A stretch of DNA of 64,000 nucleotides from Canna indica (GCA_034359265.1 CP136891.1:6090501-6154500), one strand, 5' to 3'; positions 11,747-23,958 are shown, numbered from the stretch's first letter. The notes: a model not told the origin generated them from the letters alone. A program made the numbers and translations.

Positions 11747-11751
11747 TTTAA

Positions 11752-13560
11752 GGCATCATGATGCCAATTGATAGTGCACAGTATGGATGGGTCCATTTTG
11801 GCATAGTGCCGGTACGAAGGATTGAAATGAATTATAACTTACCAGCTAATGCTGATCTATGAATCAGATAGAAGTCATCACCAGTCCATTGCTTGGGTAG
11901 GTCTCTTAGCTTCATAACTTGTACCAGATTGATTAGTAGGGCCTTAGATAGTGTGTTTGACTTATTTTCTTAGTACAAAAAGTTATAGAAACATCACAGG
12001 TCAAGGGGCCTAAAGTGAGAATGCTTAAGACAAAATGATGACTTTCTTGGTACAGATATGCCCATGGTGATGTGGTTTTTGTGATTCCATTACTCTTTAG
12101 ATAATGTATTGTATAGGAATTCTTGAACTACCATCTATATTTTAATTAAATAATGATAATGCGATTGCTTGCTCTTGGTTTAGTTATCTTGTAACTTTAG
12201 TTTGTGATGGTAAGCTAATAATATGTTATGTGTGATGCTAAATCGCTATCACAATCCACCAGATATCAATGTACGTATTTTTATTAGTGCAATATATTTG
12301 TTAAACCAATAACTATACCAAAAACATTGGAATTAGTTTGGTTCAGTACGTAATGATGCCATACAATTTGAGAGGGAATTATTAATGGGGTTCCAAGGAA
12401 ATAATATACACGAAATAATGGTGAAGACAAGCCATTACCACAAAGCATAAAATAATTATTGATTTCATTTATGGAAAGTTACAGGTAATACAAGTGTACG
12501 GTATTGTACTGAAGCGGAAGTTGAAATCTTAATACATTGGTAAAGCAACTTGCACGCCAAAGCAGGATCAAGTAATATAGAAAGTTGAGACTAGTGAAAT
12601 AAACTTAATTGTAAAGAAAATAGAATTTTCTTTCTTACTTTTGTGTTGGGATCTGGATCTTAATATGAAAAACATAGAAAGTTGAGATGCCTGTTAGCAT
12701 CGAGAAAATTTATGAAGTGTTCAAATTTAAGTCAACACTGATTGACATATATTCTCATGTTGCATCTTTACCTAATTCTACTTGTTGACTTTGGATATTT
12801 GTGTTTGTCATACATTTGTAAGCTTACTTATGAGTTAGTTTTTATTGCAATTCTAGCTGGTATTTGTAGGTCAATGATAAAAATATTGTTTTTATTGGAT
12901 AGTGCCTCCAAACTGGTATTTTCTCATGTTGCGTTTTACCTACTTCTACCTGTTGACTTCGGATATTTATGTTTGTCATAGGTTTGTAAACTTACTTATG
13001 CAATACTTTTTGTGGCAATTCTAGGTAGTATTTGTAGGTCAATGAGAAAAATATTGCATTTATTGGACAGTGTCTTAAAACTGGTATTGTTTATTGATGC
13101 TGTTTGGACATTTTTGAGAAGGAGCTTTATCTAGTTCTTGGAAGCGTTTGTTTTCTTTTTGCTAAAATGTCTTAGCTTATCTTATTTATGATACTTTGAG
13201 CTCTTCAAGTTTTAGAAGTTGACCAACTGACCTTTTCCAATGTTAATTCTCTCTTAAGAATTTCATTGCTATTATGAGTTTTGAGCTGTGATTCAATGGA
13301 AAAAATATAAAAAAGTTAGTCTATTTATGAGTTTTGAGCTTACTGGGTCTGGTTGAAAAAGAGCTAAGTATCGGTTTTAGGTACTATGAGGATTGGGAGA
13401 GAGGAAAATTGATGGATGAGGTAAATCGGCTTGATACTGATTCTGCAACAAATCAAAAAGCTTTTTTAGCCGCTTCTATGTGGTTAATATAAAAAAATGG
13501 GAATAAATGGAAGCATGAGGCTAAAGGTTGGGATTTGAAATGTAACTGTGAACTATTTTA
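11752..13560. other. Unassigned AT-rich sequence
   Basis: I find no gene in this 1.8 kb. It is older host sequence, continuous with 7227-7310 before the copia insertion. It contains the 169-bp duplication listed separately. Confidence 0.4.
12751..13088. repeat. Imperfect 169-bp tandem duplication
   Basis: Unit 1 (12751-12919) and unit 2 (12920-13088) share, in order, TTCTCATGTTGC, TGTTGACTT, GGATATTT, GTTTGTCAT, CAATTCTAG, TTTGTAGGTCAATGA and AAACTGGTATT. The open frame across unit 1 carries no known motif. Confidence 0.85.
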
Positions 13561-13571
13561 TTACGGACTAA

Positions 13572-14725
13572 GTGTGGGATTTAAATTTATGTTCGGGATT
13601 ATTTGACCCGGTGCTGGTGGATTCCATTTCTAAGATACAGTTGTCTATGCTTTCCGGTGACGATAAAACAGTTTGGAAAGGATGTATTGGGAGTAGAGTT
13701 ACTGCCAAAAGCGTTATGCGGTTTCTTAGAAGCCATGAGCCTCAGGGGGACCCTCGGTTTGCTTGGTGGAAAGTTTTATGGAAGCTTGAGCTGGCGCCTA
13801 AGGTTAAGATCTTTTGCTGAAAATTCCTCCATCTTCGTCTTCTAACCTTTGAGCGTCTAAAACGACTAGGAATTACCCCATCTAATTCCTGCCCGTTGTG
13901 TTCTGCTTCTGTCGAATCTAATATCCACCTCCTCTTTGAGTGCACCTTTTGTAGCTCTATTTGGAGTATGCTCTCCTCAAAGACTGGGTTTGGTTTCACT
14001 GATCGATCTGCCTGGGGTATTGGCAGTTGACTTTTGCTCTCTTTTCCCACGGTTGAGGGCTTTCCGTCCACTCATGCCCTCATTGCAACTACCTGTTGGT
14101 TCATCTGGTACGCAAAAAACCTCCTAGTGCATGAGGCTAGGCAGCCTATCCCCTCGACCCTCGTGTCCAAGATTATTGCATTTACTTGTGCTTACGCACC
14201 TTGTAATCGATATGAGGAAAATAGCATTACTTTCAGTATTCTTAGAAAATGGACTCCGTCAACACCTAATATTTTAAAAATGAACTATGATGCTTCACGG
14301 GATGTTTGTGCATGTGGCATTGGTTTCATTATACGACCATCGACTGGTGTTTTTTGCAGAGGAGGATCCTCCTTCTACCAGAAAGACTCCATTTTGGTGC
14401 TAGAAGCCCTAACGGTTCGCGATGAAGTTTGCGATTGAGCATGCCCTTCCAAATTTTGTGGTCTAGTCCGACTTAAAAATTTTGATATCCGCTCTCAACA
14501 ATGAGATTTCCCCACCTTGGGAAATAGATCCCATTATTAGGGATATTTTGGTTTTAAAGTCAAGTTGTAATTGCTTGAACTTATTATTTTGTTTTAGAGA
14601 GGGTAACAAAGTTGCCCATTGGGCAACAAATCGTGCTAAGATTTGTAAGGATCGACTGGTTTGGCCCTCCATCCGACCTTCAGAGCTGGAGGGCATTTTG
14701 TTGTCTGGTCTTTTTTTATGCTAGC
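13572..14725 (+). pseudogene. LINE (L1-type) ORF2 tail: zf-RVT plus RNase H
   Basis: The conceptual product begins with the region preceding the zinc-binding reverse-transcriptase tail (AWWKVLWKLELAPKVKIFC). It continues with CPLCSASVESNIHLLFEC, the zf-RVT cysteine/histidine pattern, and then a type-I RNase H-like (RVT_3) segment (LKMNYDASRDVCACGIGFI). Frame breaks occur near 13818, 14030, 14436 and 14466. Only the C-terminal part of ORF2 is present, as is usual for 5'-truncated LINE copies. It could also be a stand-alone RNase-H-like gene fragment, but the zf-RVT part favours a LINE. Confidence 0.85.
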
Positions 14726-14883
14726 TCTCACCACATTTTAATATAGCTCTTCTTTTTCTGGTAAAAATATGGTTATTTAACCCGGCTTTAAGGGAGATGT
14801 GGGAGTTTAACATAGTGTATGATTCTGGTATGAAGAAAACAAGAATTGTACAGGAAAGGGAGGAAGTATTGAATGATGACTAG

Positions 14884-15395
14884 GTGTGGAAATTATCAAG
14901 TGATGTTGCTTGGAAGGGAAAGGAGCAGACCGGGTGTGGTGTTGTGCTTAAAGACAAAAATGGAAGAGTAATTTGGGAAGGAAAAAGTATAGAAATGGTT
15001 GATTGTCCTTTGTTTGCAGAAGCTAAAGCATTATGGTTTGGTCTTGACAACGTGAGAAAGAAAGATTTGAAACAAGTACGAACAAAGTCTGATTGCCTTA
15101 GGTTGATAAAAAATTTAAAGAATGAATTTAGCAGTCCATGAAAGGTATCTGTTTTGATTTCTGAAATTAGAAAATTAGCTAAAATGGTGATTGTTATTGA
15201 CTAGATTCATATAAAGAGAGAAATGAATACAGAGGCTGATGTTTTAGCTAAGAAAAATATTGAGGATTAAACCTTAGCTAAGAAAAATATTGAGCATCAA
15301 GGTTTAATGGAAGAAGTAATTGTAGAATTGAAGAAAAGCTTTGAAGGTAGAGATGATGTAATAGGTATAGATATTGTTAATAATTGATGTAATCC
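14884..15395 (+). pseudogene. Second RNase H-like (RVT_3) fragment
   Basis: This is a second, different RNase H-like segment: GCGVVLKDKNGRVIWEG, then FAEAKALWFGLDNV, KSDCLRLIKNL, and after two stops IHIKREMNTEADVLAKK, the family's terminal basic and AD motif. AATAAA follows near 15512. It is probably the tail of another LINE. The same closing motif appears alone at about 27170. Confidence 0.8.
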
Positions 15396-15847
15396 AGCTT
15401 CAAATAGTATGAACCGCGGAGTTTATTTCTAGTTTTTAGGGTATTGGGTGAAGATGTTCCTTTTAATTGTTGTACAAGGACTTTGAGTAGTTATGTAATT
15501 GAGTTGGATTCATTTAATAAAATGATGAACTACTAGGGGGAATATGGATATATTCGTTCAATTTGCAAAGGGAGCACGACTATTGGTCCTCTGCTCCTTT
15601 TATTCGATTGCTGAGTGTATTCTGATTTTTTTACTAAGGTTTTATTTTTAAAAAAAAATAGCTAAAATTTCTAAATTTAGAATCTATTTTGGTTATTATA
15701 GGATTTAATTTTGGAACTACGTGCCCTCTCGCATACTTCGACCATTATCCAATGACATCCTTGACGCCTCCGTGATACAAGTGAAGATTGCTACAATTGG
15801 AGGTGGATGAACGACTTATTCACCATCCCATTATTAGGGATTTGGCT
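15396..15847. other. Unassigned sequence between LINE tail and block A
   Basis: No gene is recognised. It contains an A/T-rich stretch at about 15640-15660 that may be a decayed LINE poly(A) tail. Confidence 0.35.
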
Positions 15848-16542
15848 GTAAACTATTTTTGCATGTCAAATATCTCGGAAAAAAAATTATTATATTTTGC
15901 CTTAAAATTCTCCTAATATTTTATCATTATGAGTGATTAAAAAGATTTTTAGACTGATTTTTAAGAGAATATAACAACACTCCTCGAAGAAAGTATTGAT
16001 CGTCGACTAGCTTTGCCTCATGAATAATTATTGACAAATGGCATAATCATCACTACAGGAATTCAAGTGTAGCACCGAATTTCTAGGAATCACCTAATTC
16101 TTTTTTTAATTAAAAATAAATAAATTTGCATGTGTATGTCAAAATTGATGCTGATATGTAAGCTTATTCATTCTAACTTTTTAGCTTCAATTTTGATTCA
16201 TTTGTTCACATCGATTTGTATAAGGCAATCTATTTGACTATAAGGCAATCAATATGTCAAATAGAAATGACGCTTATTTTTCTAAGAGTCCTTGTGGCAG
16301 GTTGGTGAAGTCTCGCTTTACTTAAGATTTAGGTTCAAGACTGATTTGCTAATATAGAAACATATCATGAGAATTTTCAAGATGACAAAATTACCAAACA
16401 ACCCACAAAATACAAGTGCAATGCCAACAATGAGATATATAAATATAGTGTCACTGCGATGACAGCTGTATATTGTGCATTATCATGATGATGACACAGT
16501 ACACGGTTGTGCTGAATTATGTAAGCTTAGAATATATAGTCT

Positions 16543-16548
16543 TTTATT
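16543..16548 (-). terminator. Polyadenylation signal of TPS1
   Basis: AATAAA on the minus strand lies 44 bases past the TPS1 stop codon. At the matching position of TPS2 the sequence reads AATAAT. Confidence 0.55.
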
Positions 16549-16591
16549 GAAATATTTCAAATACATATATAGAGGCAAATAACACTTGTAA

Positions 16592-17613
16592 TTAGAGAGG
16601 AACAGGTTGAACAAGCAATAGATTGATGCATTCTCTCATTGAAGTAGTGGGATCCGTGTATGCGTCAATATACTTGTATGTGTTTTCCACTATTCGGGTA
16701 AAGTTGAGCGATATTTCAAGTAACGGAATGAGAAACGTTGTTGGATCGAGGCACTCTTTGTTTATAACCTTCCATGCATCTTCGACCAACACCTGAAGCT
16801 TCTCGCATGCAACTTCTGTAGACGTTCCATGCTCCTTCATGTAGCAATGCACTGTGGAGGCCACATGTTCCCTCTTTTCTTCTCTCTGCGCGCATGTATA
16901 TATAAATACCTTTTATTTTGTAAAAGTAAAAAAAAATCATAATACTAGTACTAATACGAGTACACACATTCAAGTTTGAGGATAAATATATAATTAAGGC
17001 CTATAGCAAACATATTTGATACAATAATTTCATTAAAATGCATAGATAATTGCAGTTGAAGATTTTGTAACCACGAGATCTACGTGATATATATAGTTTA
17101 ATGCCTACAATATAATTGATCTATAAAGATACAAAATTAGAAATAAATTATATTTTTATTTTTAAATCTTCACATTTAGATACTAATAAACACAAAATTT
17201 ATTTCTAAGTAGTCTCTAAAGATCTATAGAAACAACAATAATAACATAGTGACTTAATTGATTTGACTCTAAGCTATAGAAACACCACCAATAGAATCAC
17301 TTAATTGATCTGACTCAAAAGTTAATTTTAGAGACTAATTAGGAACATATTTTGTGTCTATTAATATCTAAATATGGAGATTTAAAAATAAAAATTTAAT
17401 TTATTTTTAATTATGTGTCTTTATAGACCAATTGTGTTGTAGTAAATGTGTCAAGGTTTTTTATAAAATTATATTTAATTCTAATTTGTATTGTTCTAAA
17501 TATTTTATTAATAAAATAAATATATAAATATACTAAGCCATTAAAACTCTTTGCAATATATAAAAACATTTCATATATTAAGTTAGTAACTTATTTTTTA
17601 TTTTTCAAATAAC

Positions 17614-17676
<63 letters not shown>

Positions 17677-18412
17677 ATACTATATATTAAATTGTTTAAT
17701 ATTTTATATAACGTGATTTAAATTTAAACCAAATTAAGATATCTTATAATATTTTGTGAACTCACTTGTGCTCAAGTGATAGTAGTATTTGAGTATATTA
17801 TCTATGGTTTGATATTCAAACCCTAGTTGTATTGCTTCGTGGACCTTTTCTATGTCTTGCGTATATTATCATGTCTACGTTTTATAATAGTTATTTTATA
17901 AAATTATTTTTTTTTAAAAAATAATATTTTTAATTAATATAGTATAATATTATATTCATTACATCATATTATATATATAAATCATCTTATGCTATATATG
18001 AAAATAATTTATATTAATTAACTTATATATCTTGTATATGAAAAATATTATATTTACATGTATACTCTATATAGACGATGTTTATTGTTTTCGAAAAATG
18101 TTTTCCTCTGACGCCATTTCGTCATTTTTTCAAATGTTATCCAAACATCGGCAAATTAGAAAATATATTCCTAAATTATTTTTCATGAAACAAATCATGC
18201 AACCTTAACACTATGTTTGGATTGAGGGTTTTGGAGGGGTTCAAAATATTCTATTTGATTAACTTTTTTAAGGGGTTTAAAGGTGTTTGAAACCTCACCC
18301 CTCCAAACTCGTCATAAAACTCTTTTTTAAAACCTTCTATTTTGAAGGGTTTTGAAAAGATTTGGAGGGTTAATAAATTAATAAAAAGAGTTGAATTACA
18401 AAAAATATTCCT

Positions 18413-18477
<65 letters not shown>

Positions 18478-20667
18478 ATGAGGGTACAGTGGTCTATCAA
18501 ATTTATTTAAACTCCTCCAAATTCCTTATAAAGTCTAACCAAATAAGATTTTATAAATCATTTCAAAAACCTCCAAATCCTTCCCCCTCCAAAATCCTTC
18601 AAACTCTTTCAAATCCCTTTCCTTCCAAGATTCTTACTCAAAGTTATTCAAACCTAGTATAAAATATTAAATTAAACTACCACTATATATATCTGCATTA
18701 ATTAATTATATAGTTGTTTTTTGTGGGTTAATTAGTTACCTCATAAGAAGTTATGTCATTCATGATACGACCAATTACTGAAGAAGCTTTGATGATGTCA
18801 GGAAAGGTAGCAACCCATTCAAATAACTCCTTGGTTGCTACTTTCCCTATTCCAACCAAAACTGCAGTATGAAACATCGGATGGCAGGAGCTCATCGCTG
18901 ACACACGCAGATGTTCTTCTACTGTCGGCACACGCCTCTCATCCCTCCATTTGGATTCCTCAAAATAAGCTTTAGCTTGAGATTTCACCTGAAATGAAAT
19001 TAATTAACAATAAGGAACATAGTTAAACAATTCGATATCGTTTTTTAGGATACAAGCAGATTAGTTCAACATTAGTATATAGAGAGATCAGTTTTCTTCC
19101 TTGATTATAAAACAAGGTCTTTAATAATAGCCACGGACATACAGCTTCCTTTAGGTAAAACATCTGAAACTTCTCCTGTGGTGCCAACTCCTTTTCGAAT
19201 TCTTTAACAGTGCTCAGAAGCTTTAAGTAGAAGTCTTTCAAGTATATCGGCAGCTGGTCAACTGATGAAGGATCCCACCTGCATATATATATATATATAT
19301 ATATGACTGGCGCTTAGTTAGGTGAGGATTAGAATAGTCTCATTCTATATGTGAATAAAATATATAATTCAAACCGTTTGATAGCATAAGTTAATTGTTG
19401 GCTCTCCTCCAGTGTGCTATAATCATCATAAATGTCATCCAAGATGGACGTCAATGTGATTAACTTGGCCATCATCATACGTGTACGAGAGTAATCTGGC
19501 TCATATACTACTCCCAATATCCAATAGTAGGACTCCACCGCTCGATCTCGAGCGAAACTTAAGCTTTTATTGATGCCCAAGTCCTTCCACCACCTGCATG
19601 CATGTACATATATATGAAACAACATCGACTAAATTAAATATGTCAAACAGATGAGTTAAGCCTATATAAAAAACTTGCTCGCATATTTTCTTGAGCTCCT
19701 GGCGGTGAAGAGATTGCAACATATTGAAGTCCAGTTTTGCGAGCTCCAGTATCGCTTCGTTCCGCGTTGGCTCCTCTTGGTAGATGGAAATGAAATGCCT
19801 CGCGAAAAGCCTTTTAATGTTTCGGCGGAGAGGTGTCTCGAGACAAAGAGATACAAACTTTGCTAAAGGTGGGCTGAGGTCTTTCAACATGGGAGTAAGC
19901 TGCTCCCTTGTAAAGGCAATGGCCTCATCGAGAATGGTTTCTCCATGAACTCCAAGGTAAGCTGCGTTGTATAAGCTGAGGATTCCCTTCGCATCACTTG
20001 TTAACTCTGTCTTAAATCTCCCTTCCTCATCCTTGAACTTGTTAAAAACATCTACATGATATAAAAAACAACAAATTTATTCATTATTCTTATGTATTAT
20101 ATATATGTTAGAGCAAGAATATTAATTAATTACCCGAAGAGATTTGATATCCTTTCTGTCGAAGGAGTCGGAAATGGAGAGCAACCTCGTATAGCCCATG
20201 ATTGCTCGTATCTGCATCATAAAGGTGGCCTAAAGCTTTGTTGATTTCGTCCACAAAGTGATAGTCAAGTCCAAGAAGTTGGACTGTATCAATCAAATTC
20301 ATGGTTTCTAATAAGTCAGTATTATTCTCATCCTGGAGAATGCTTCTGATTTCCTTCCTGAGTTGTTCAGTTCTTTCTGTCATCCATGCCTCAGACTGAA
20401 TCATAAATAAGAACAATTAAGCATGGTTCTAATTAATATAAAGTAAATGATAAATCGATTTTTTTTTATGACAATATAATCAGTGTTGAGATATTTATAC
20501 TAATATATATCTGAAATCAACGATATCAAACATGCAAACATATATAGTGGATTAATTATATAATAACATGCCTGTGATTGATTAGTAGGATGCTCCGTGA
20601 CGAAGTAGTCACCCCAGATATTGGGATGATAGACAGCACACTGGCGAACAACAAGCGCATCTTCCAT
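16592..20667 (-). CDS. Terpene synthase, probable sesquiterpene synthase (TPS1), intact
   Basis: Class I terpene synthases ionise a prenyl diphosphate and cyclise it. The lack of a plastid transit peptide suggests a cytosolic enzyme using farnesyl diphosphate (inference). Seven exons on the minus strand: 20667-20572, 20395-20134, 20051-19679, 19593-19375, 19278-19143, 18988-18740, 16885-16592, giving 542 codons with all phases consistent. The 219-bp exon 4 and 249-bp exon 6 match plant TPS genes. RQ-X8-W stands in place of the N-terminal RR-X8-W. FARDRAVE carries the RDR motif, ILDDIYDDY the DDxxD motif, and NDITSYERE, across the exon 6/7 junction, the NSE/DTE motif. Introns 1 and 3 keep frame only with GC donors. 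A TATA box and G-boxes lie upstream. Product and subfamily cannot be named from sequence; TPS-a is most likely. Confidence 0.92.
17055..18690. other. Insertion of about 1.6 kb in intron 6 of TPS1
   Basis: Intron 6 is 1,854 bp in TPS1 but only 236 bp in TPS2, and the flanking intron ends match. The extra sequence is AT-rich, with a (TA)n run at 17619-17673, another at 18419-18472 and a MITE-like unit. No coding sequence is recognised; the open frame over the second (TA)n run is an artefact. Confidence 0.75.
18211..18657. mobile_element. MITE-like element in TPS1 intron 6
   Basis: The ends show loose inverted similarity (CTATGTTTGGATTGAGGG against CTAGGTTTGAATAACTTTGAG in reverse). Internal CCTCCAAA/TTTGGAGG stretches also pair. 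No clear target duplication was found, so class and limits are uncertain. Confidence 0.45.
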
Positions 20668-20746
20668 GCCTTGTACGTGATAATTAATTGATTACTAGAT
20701 TAAGTAGAGGAGAGAGGTATATCGAACTGGCATGCATTCACACACA

Positions 20747-20753
20747 ATTTATA
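20747..20753 (-). promoter_or_regulatory. Probable TATA box of TPS1
   Basis: TATAAAT on the minus strand lies 80 bp upstream of the TPS1 start codon. The same sequence at 59776-59782 precedes TPS2 at the same distance. Confidence 0.65.
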
Positions 20754-20782
20754 GAAGATTTGCTCCAAGTATCTTTCAACTA

Positions 20783-20995
20783 ATTAATAATTATATTGTC
20801 TATTTAATTTTGATTAATTATAAATGGGCTGTCGGTCGCCTCCTTAATTAATTATCTTTATATATATATTTAAAAAATGCACCGAGCACGTGAGATTAAT
20901 AATTATATTGTTTATTTAATTTTGATTAATTATAAATGGGCTGTCGGTCGCCTCCTTAATTAATTATCTTTATATATATATTTAAAAAATGCACC
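20783..20995. repeat. Tandem duplication of 101 bp in the TPS1 upstream region
   Basis: Units 20783-20883 and 20895-20995 are nearly identical (shared TAAATGGGCTGTCGGTCGCC). They are separated by an 11-base spacer holding CACGTG. TPS2 has only the start of one unit and then an unrelated insertion. Confidence 0.92.
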
Positions 20996-21012
20996 ATGCA
21001 CCTCACGTGCTC
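20884..21012. promoter_or_regulatory. Two G-box (CACGTG) sites upstream of TPS1
   Basis: CACGTG occurs at 20887-20892 and 21004-21009, at the edges of the second repeat unit, within the inverted pair GAGCACGTGAG and CTCACGTGCTC. G-boxes are bound by plant bHLH and bZIP factors, including jasmonate-pathway MYC proteins. Function here is inferred from position only. TPS2 lacks both. Confidence 0.5.
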
Positions 21013-21290
21013 GAACGTGGAAAATGTTACGTTTAATTAAATACGGGATTTACCCCACTGGCTTTTACAAAAATGTTTAAAAATTTTCAATATGCATCCG
21101 CCACGTCGTTCCATTGGATTTTTTTTTTTTTGCCACTCGCACTGAAGATACATATCTTTCTAAAGCATCTAAATCTTGATTTAGAGTACACTTCACCTGC
21201 GCTGATTTTTTAATGAAACGTGACATCAATTTTCCATCAAAATATTGTAGTTGTCCCATTTAGTCCACATCATTTAAATTGAAAAATATT

Positions 21291-22147
21291 GACGCCTGTT
21301 TCACGGACCGGTATCAAAATTTTATTTGGGTACCATTTTGGGCTCCGGTTTTGACCCATTGAAAAGTGTCAAATTTTGACACTTGAACAACGCCGATTTA
21401 TAGTTTAATTTTTGTAATGGTCTCATCACAAATGAATTTTATTGACAAAATTTGACCCATTAATGATAAATTTGTAAATAATATTGTTATTAATTTATCA
21501 TAAATATGTGTCAGATAATGATACCTTTGTCATCGGCATTATATTTTCTTATAGTGTTATGCTAAATATGAATAAAATTTAAATTGTTTTTGTCACTAAT
21601 TTATCATAAATATCTGCCAAATAATGAGAACTTTTTTATTGACATTATATTTTTCTTATAGTGTTATACTAAATATGAATAAATAATTGAAATCATACCC
21701 GTGAAGTAATTAAAATATGGACAATAAATTCTCATGTCATGTTTGTTTTGAGACAAATAAGATAATCCTCTTTTATATTTATATTTGATCATAGAAAAAT
21801 TTTAAGTCAGATAAAAAATATATTGGAATTTTCCAAAACCCGAATATAAATTTTTAAAATTCCTCTAAACTGAATATGGTCTCCAAAATTCTCGAAATCA
21901 GAATCAAATTTTTTTAAAAAATCCCCAATATATATACCCTTTTTTGAAATTTTGAAATATTTCACTTCAAACTCTTGAAAGTGGTCATTTGATCATGAAA
22001 ATGCATTCTAAAGTTTTCAAAAAAATTAAAAAAATTTAAATTAGTGAATGAATTTTTTTGACAATTTTTTAGAATTTTAGAATGTATTTTCATGGTCAAA
22101 AAGTGAAATTATTGAAACAGATTCGACATTTTCACTGATTATCTTAT
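21291..22147. other. Unassigned AT-rich sequence
   Basis: No gene is seen. It contains an imperfect direct repeat of about 110 bp (21530-21570 region against 21640-21680, sharing TCTTATAGTGTTAT and CTAAATATGAATAAA) and a loose inverted repeat at about 21955-22110. Confidence 0.4.
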
Positions 22148-23010
22148 TGTCTAGAGATCAAACAGTTCATTGAAATATTTGACATACAAATGGTTGAACT
22201 ATTTTATCGTATTACTCAATTATCAAGAGATCGAATAGTTCATTGAAATATTTGGCATACAAATGGTTGAACAACACAATTGATTAGTAGTGAAGAGGAA
22301 TTGGAGAAATTATGCAATCGTGATTTTCCTAGAGCTTCGATCTTATACAACTGAACACAGTGTTAAATTTGATAACATAAAATTTGAGTTTGCTAGTGGA
22401 CCAACAAGACTTGTAACTTACTATATATAATGATTATTTTGTCAATGAGTATAAATTTCATACAGTTGAGTATTCATAGACGAAAAGACAATGAATGTTG
22501 GGTCTGCGTGAAAGAGACAACATATGCAGAATGTGATATTGATTTTTATGGATTGTTGGAAGAAGTGATAGAATTGCACTTCTTTGGCTGCAAATTAGTC
22601 ATCGTTTTGATATATCATTGGTTTGATACAAGCGATAGAGACATGAGAGTTCACCCAAAGTATAAGCTTGTCAAAAGTCAAGTACAAATCGAAATTAACT
22701 TCGAACAAGACTTTTATATTGGCAGCACAAGCCCAATAAGTATATTATACTTAGTATCTGTCTCGAAATAAAGTTAGAGCAGATAGGTGCGTAGTTTGTA
22801 TGACTAAATCAAGAGGAAAAATTGATCCAGTATATGGAGAAAATGAGTTGATACATGATTTGACGGATGACTTATCAAGAAGATGATACTCCCGAAGTGC
22901 ACCGAGTTAGTCCATACTCGAAGAAGATGACAACGATGTACATCCTTAATTAGAAGTAGAATATGTTGTTGACGCGGATAAAAACATAGAGGGGGGAGGA
23001 AGAATAAGAA
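22148..23010 (+). pseudogene. 3' part of a TNP2 CACTA transposase, decayed
   Basis: The conceptual translation matches the last third of the CACTA-1 transposase. It begins near the segment upstream of FEFVSGPTRL (read here with errors), followed by the DUF4216 region VCVKETTYAECDIDFYGLLEEVIELHF and YHWFDTSDRDMRVHPKYKLV (20 residues or fewer per motif). Stops and frame shifts are frequent. A 60-bp segment at about 22150-22205 is duplicated at about 22213-22272. The acidic tail is cut at 23010 by a hAT-like insertion and resumes at 39879. Confidence 0.85.
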
Positions 23011-23274
23011 TAGGGATGACAATATTACCCGTTTAGGCGGGTACCCGCGGGTATTTACCCGTTTATGACGGGTATGGAGGGTAGTTTTCTACTCGCGGAA
23101 ATTTCGCGAATATTTTTTCTTACCCGTTTATTATATGGGGCGGGTACGAGTATTATAGTACCCGTACCCGCGGGTACCCGTTACCCGCGAAAATTAGTAA
23201 ATTACAATAGTATCCTCGGTACATATACTAAAAAAAACCCTAACCTAATTCAATATACTACAAAAAAATAGGGT

Positions 23275-23640
23275 ATCACCAACGGACTAAATCTGTTGGT
23301 AATATATTACCAACGGATTATCGGTTGGTAAATACGTCGGTGATGACCATGCTAGGTATTACCAACGAATATTATTATATCCGTTGGTACGTAACACCAA
23401 CGGTAATTAATGTTCGTTGGTAACACCAACGTAAAATATTATCCGTTGGTAACACCAACAGAAATATATTATGTTGGTGATGCCAACGGATCACTATTCG
23501 TTGGTGTCACCAACGGATCATACTCGAGATAATATTCGTTGGGAATACCAACGGATATCATCCCTGTTTACACTGACATATTCAACAAAGGTATCCGTTG
23601 GTATTACCAACTGACATCCGTTGGTATTACCAACAGAAAC
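23275..23640. repeat. Left subterminal repeat array of CACTA-2
   Basis: At least twelve copies of CCAACGGA or its inverse TCCGTTGG occur in 365 bp, often as inverted pairs. The motif differs from the CACTA-1 motif (CAGCAACGGC), so the two belong to different families. Confidence 0.85.
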
Positions 23641-23958
23641 ATTCGTTGCTAATACATTTTAATTAAAATGCTCATACCCATATGAATTTTCATTTTCCTG
23701 TATACAACCTATAATCACACATCAAATTTTTTATTTACCCAATAACAAATATATATACAAGTCAAGAAAAAAAATTCATATTTCATAACCAAATAATAGT
23801 GTCATTTTCATAACCAAAACCAAGCATCTACAATCGAGTATATTATCAAACAAATACAAACATTACTAAGTCAAATTTTCCCTAACATTAACCGAATTGT
23901 GTAGTGCAAAATCATAACCAACATACAAATCTTAACCAAATACAAATCTTAACCAACA

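Larger units (their letters stand above)
15848..21290. repeat. Block A of a tandem segmental duplication (carries TPS1)
   Basis: Matching stretches recur in the same order in block B (43072-61290): 15848-16070 matches parts of 43072-43215, 16117-16310 matches 47385-47570, 16430-16590 matches 51115-51312, TPS1 matches TPS2, and 21049-21160 matches 61185-61290. Block A is the compact version and B is swollen by insertions. A has its own insertions at about 15885-15980 and in intron 6 of TPS1. Confidence 0.85.

Noticed and set aside
18342..18662. 106-codon frame with a YIYI run
   Set aside because: It is a translation of the (AT)n microsatellite and flanking MITE-like sequence.
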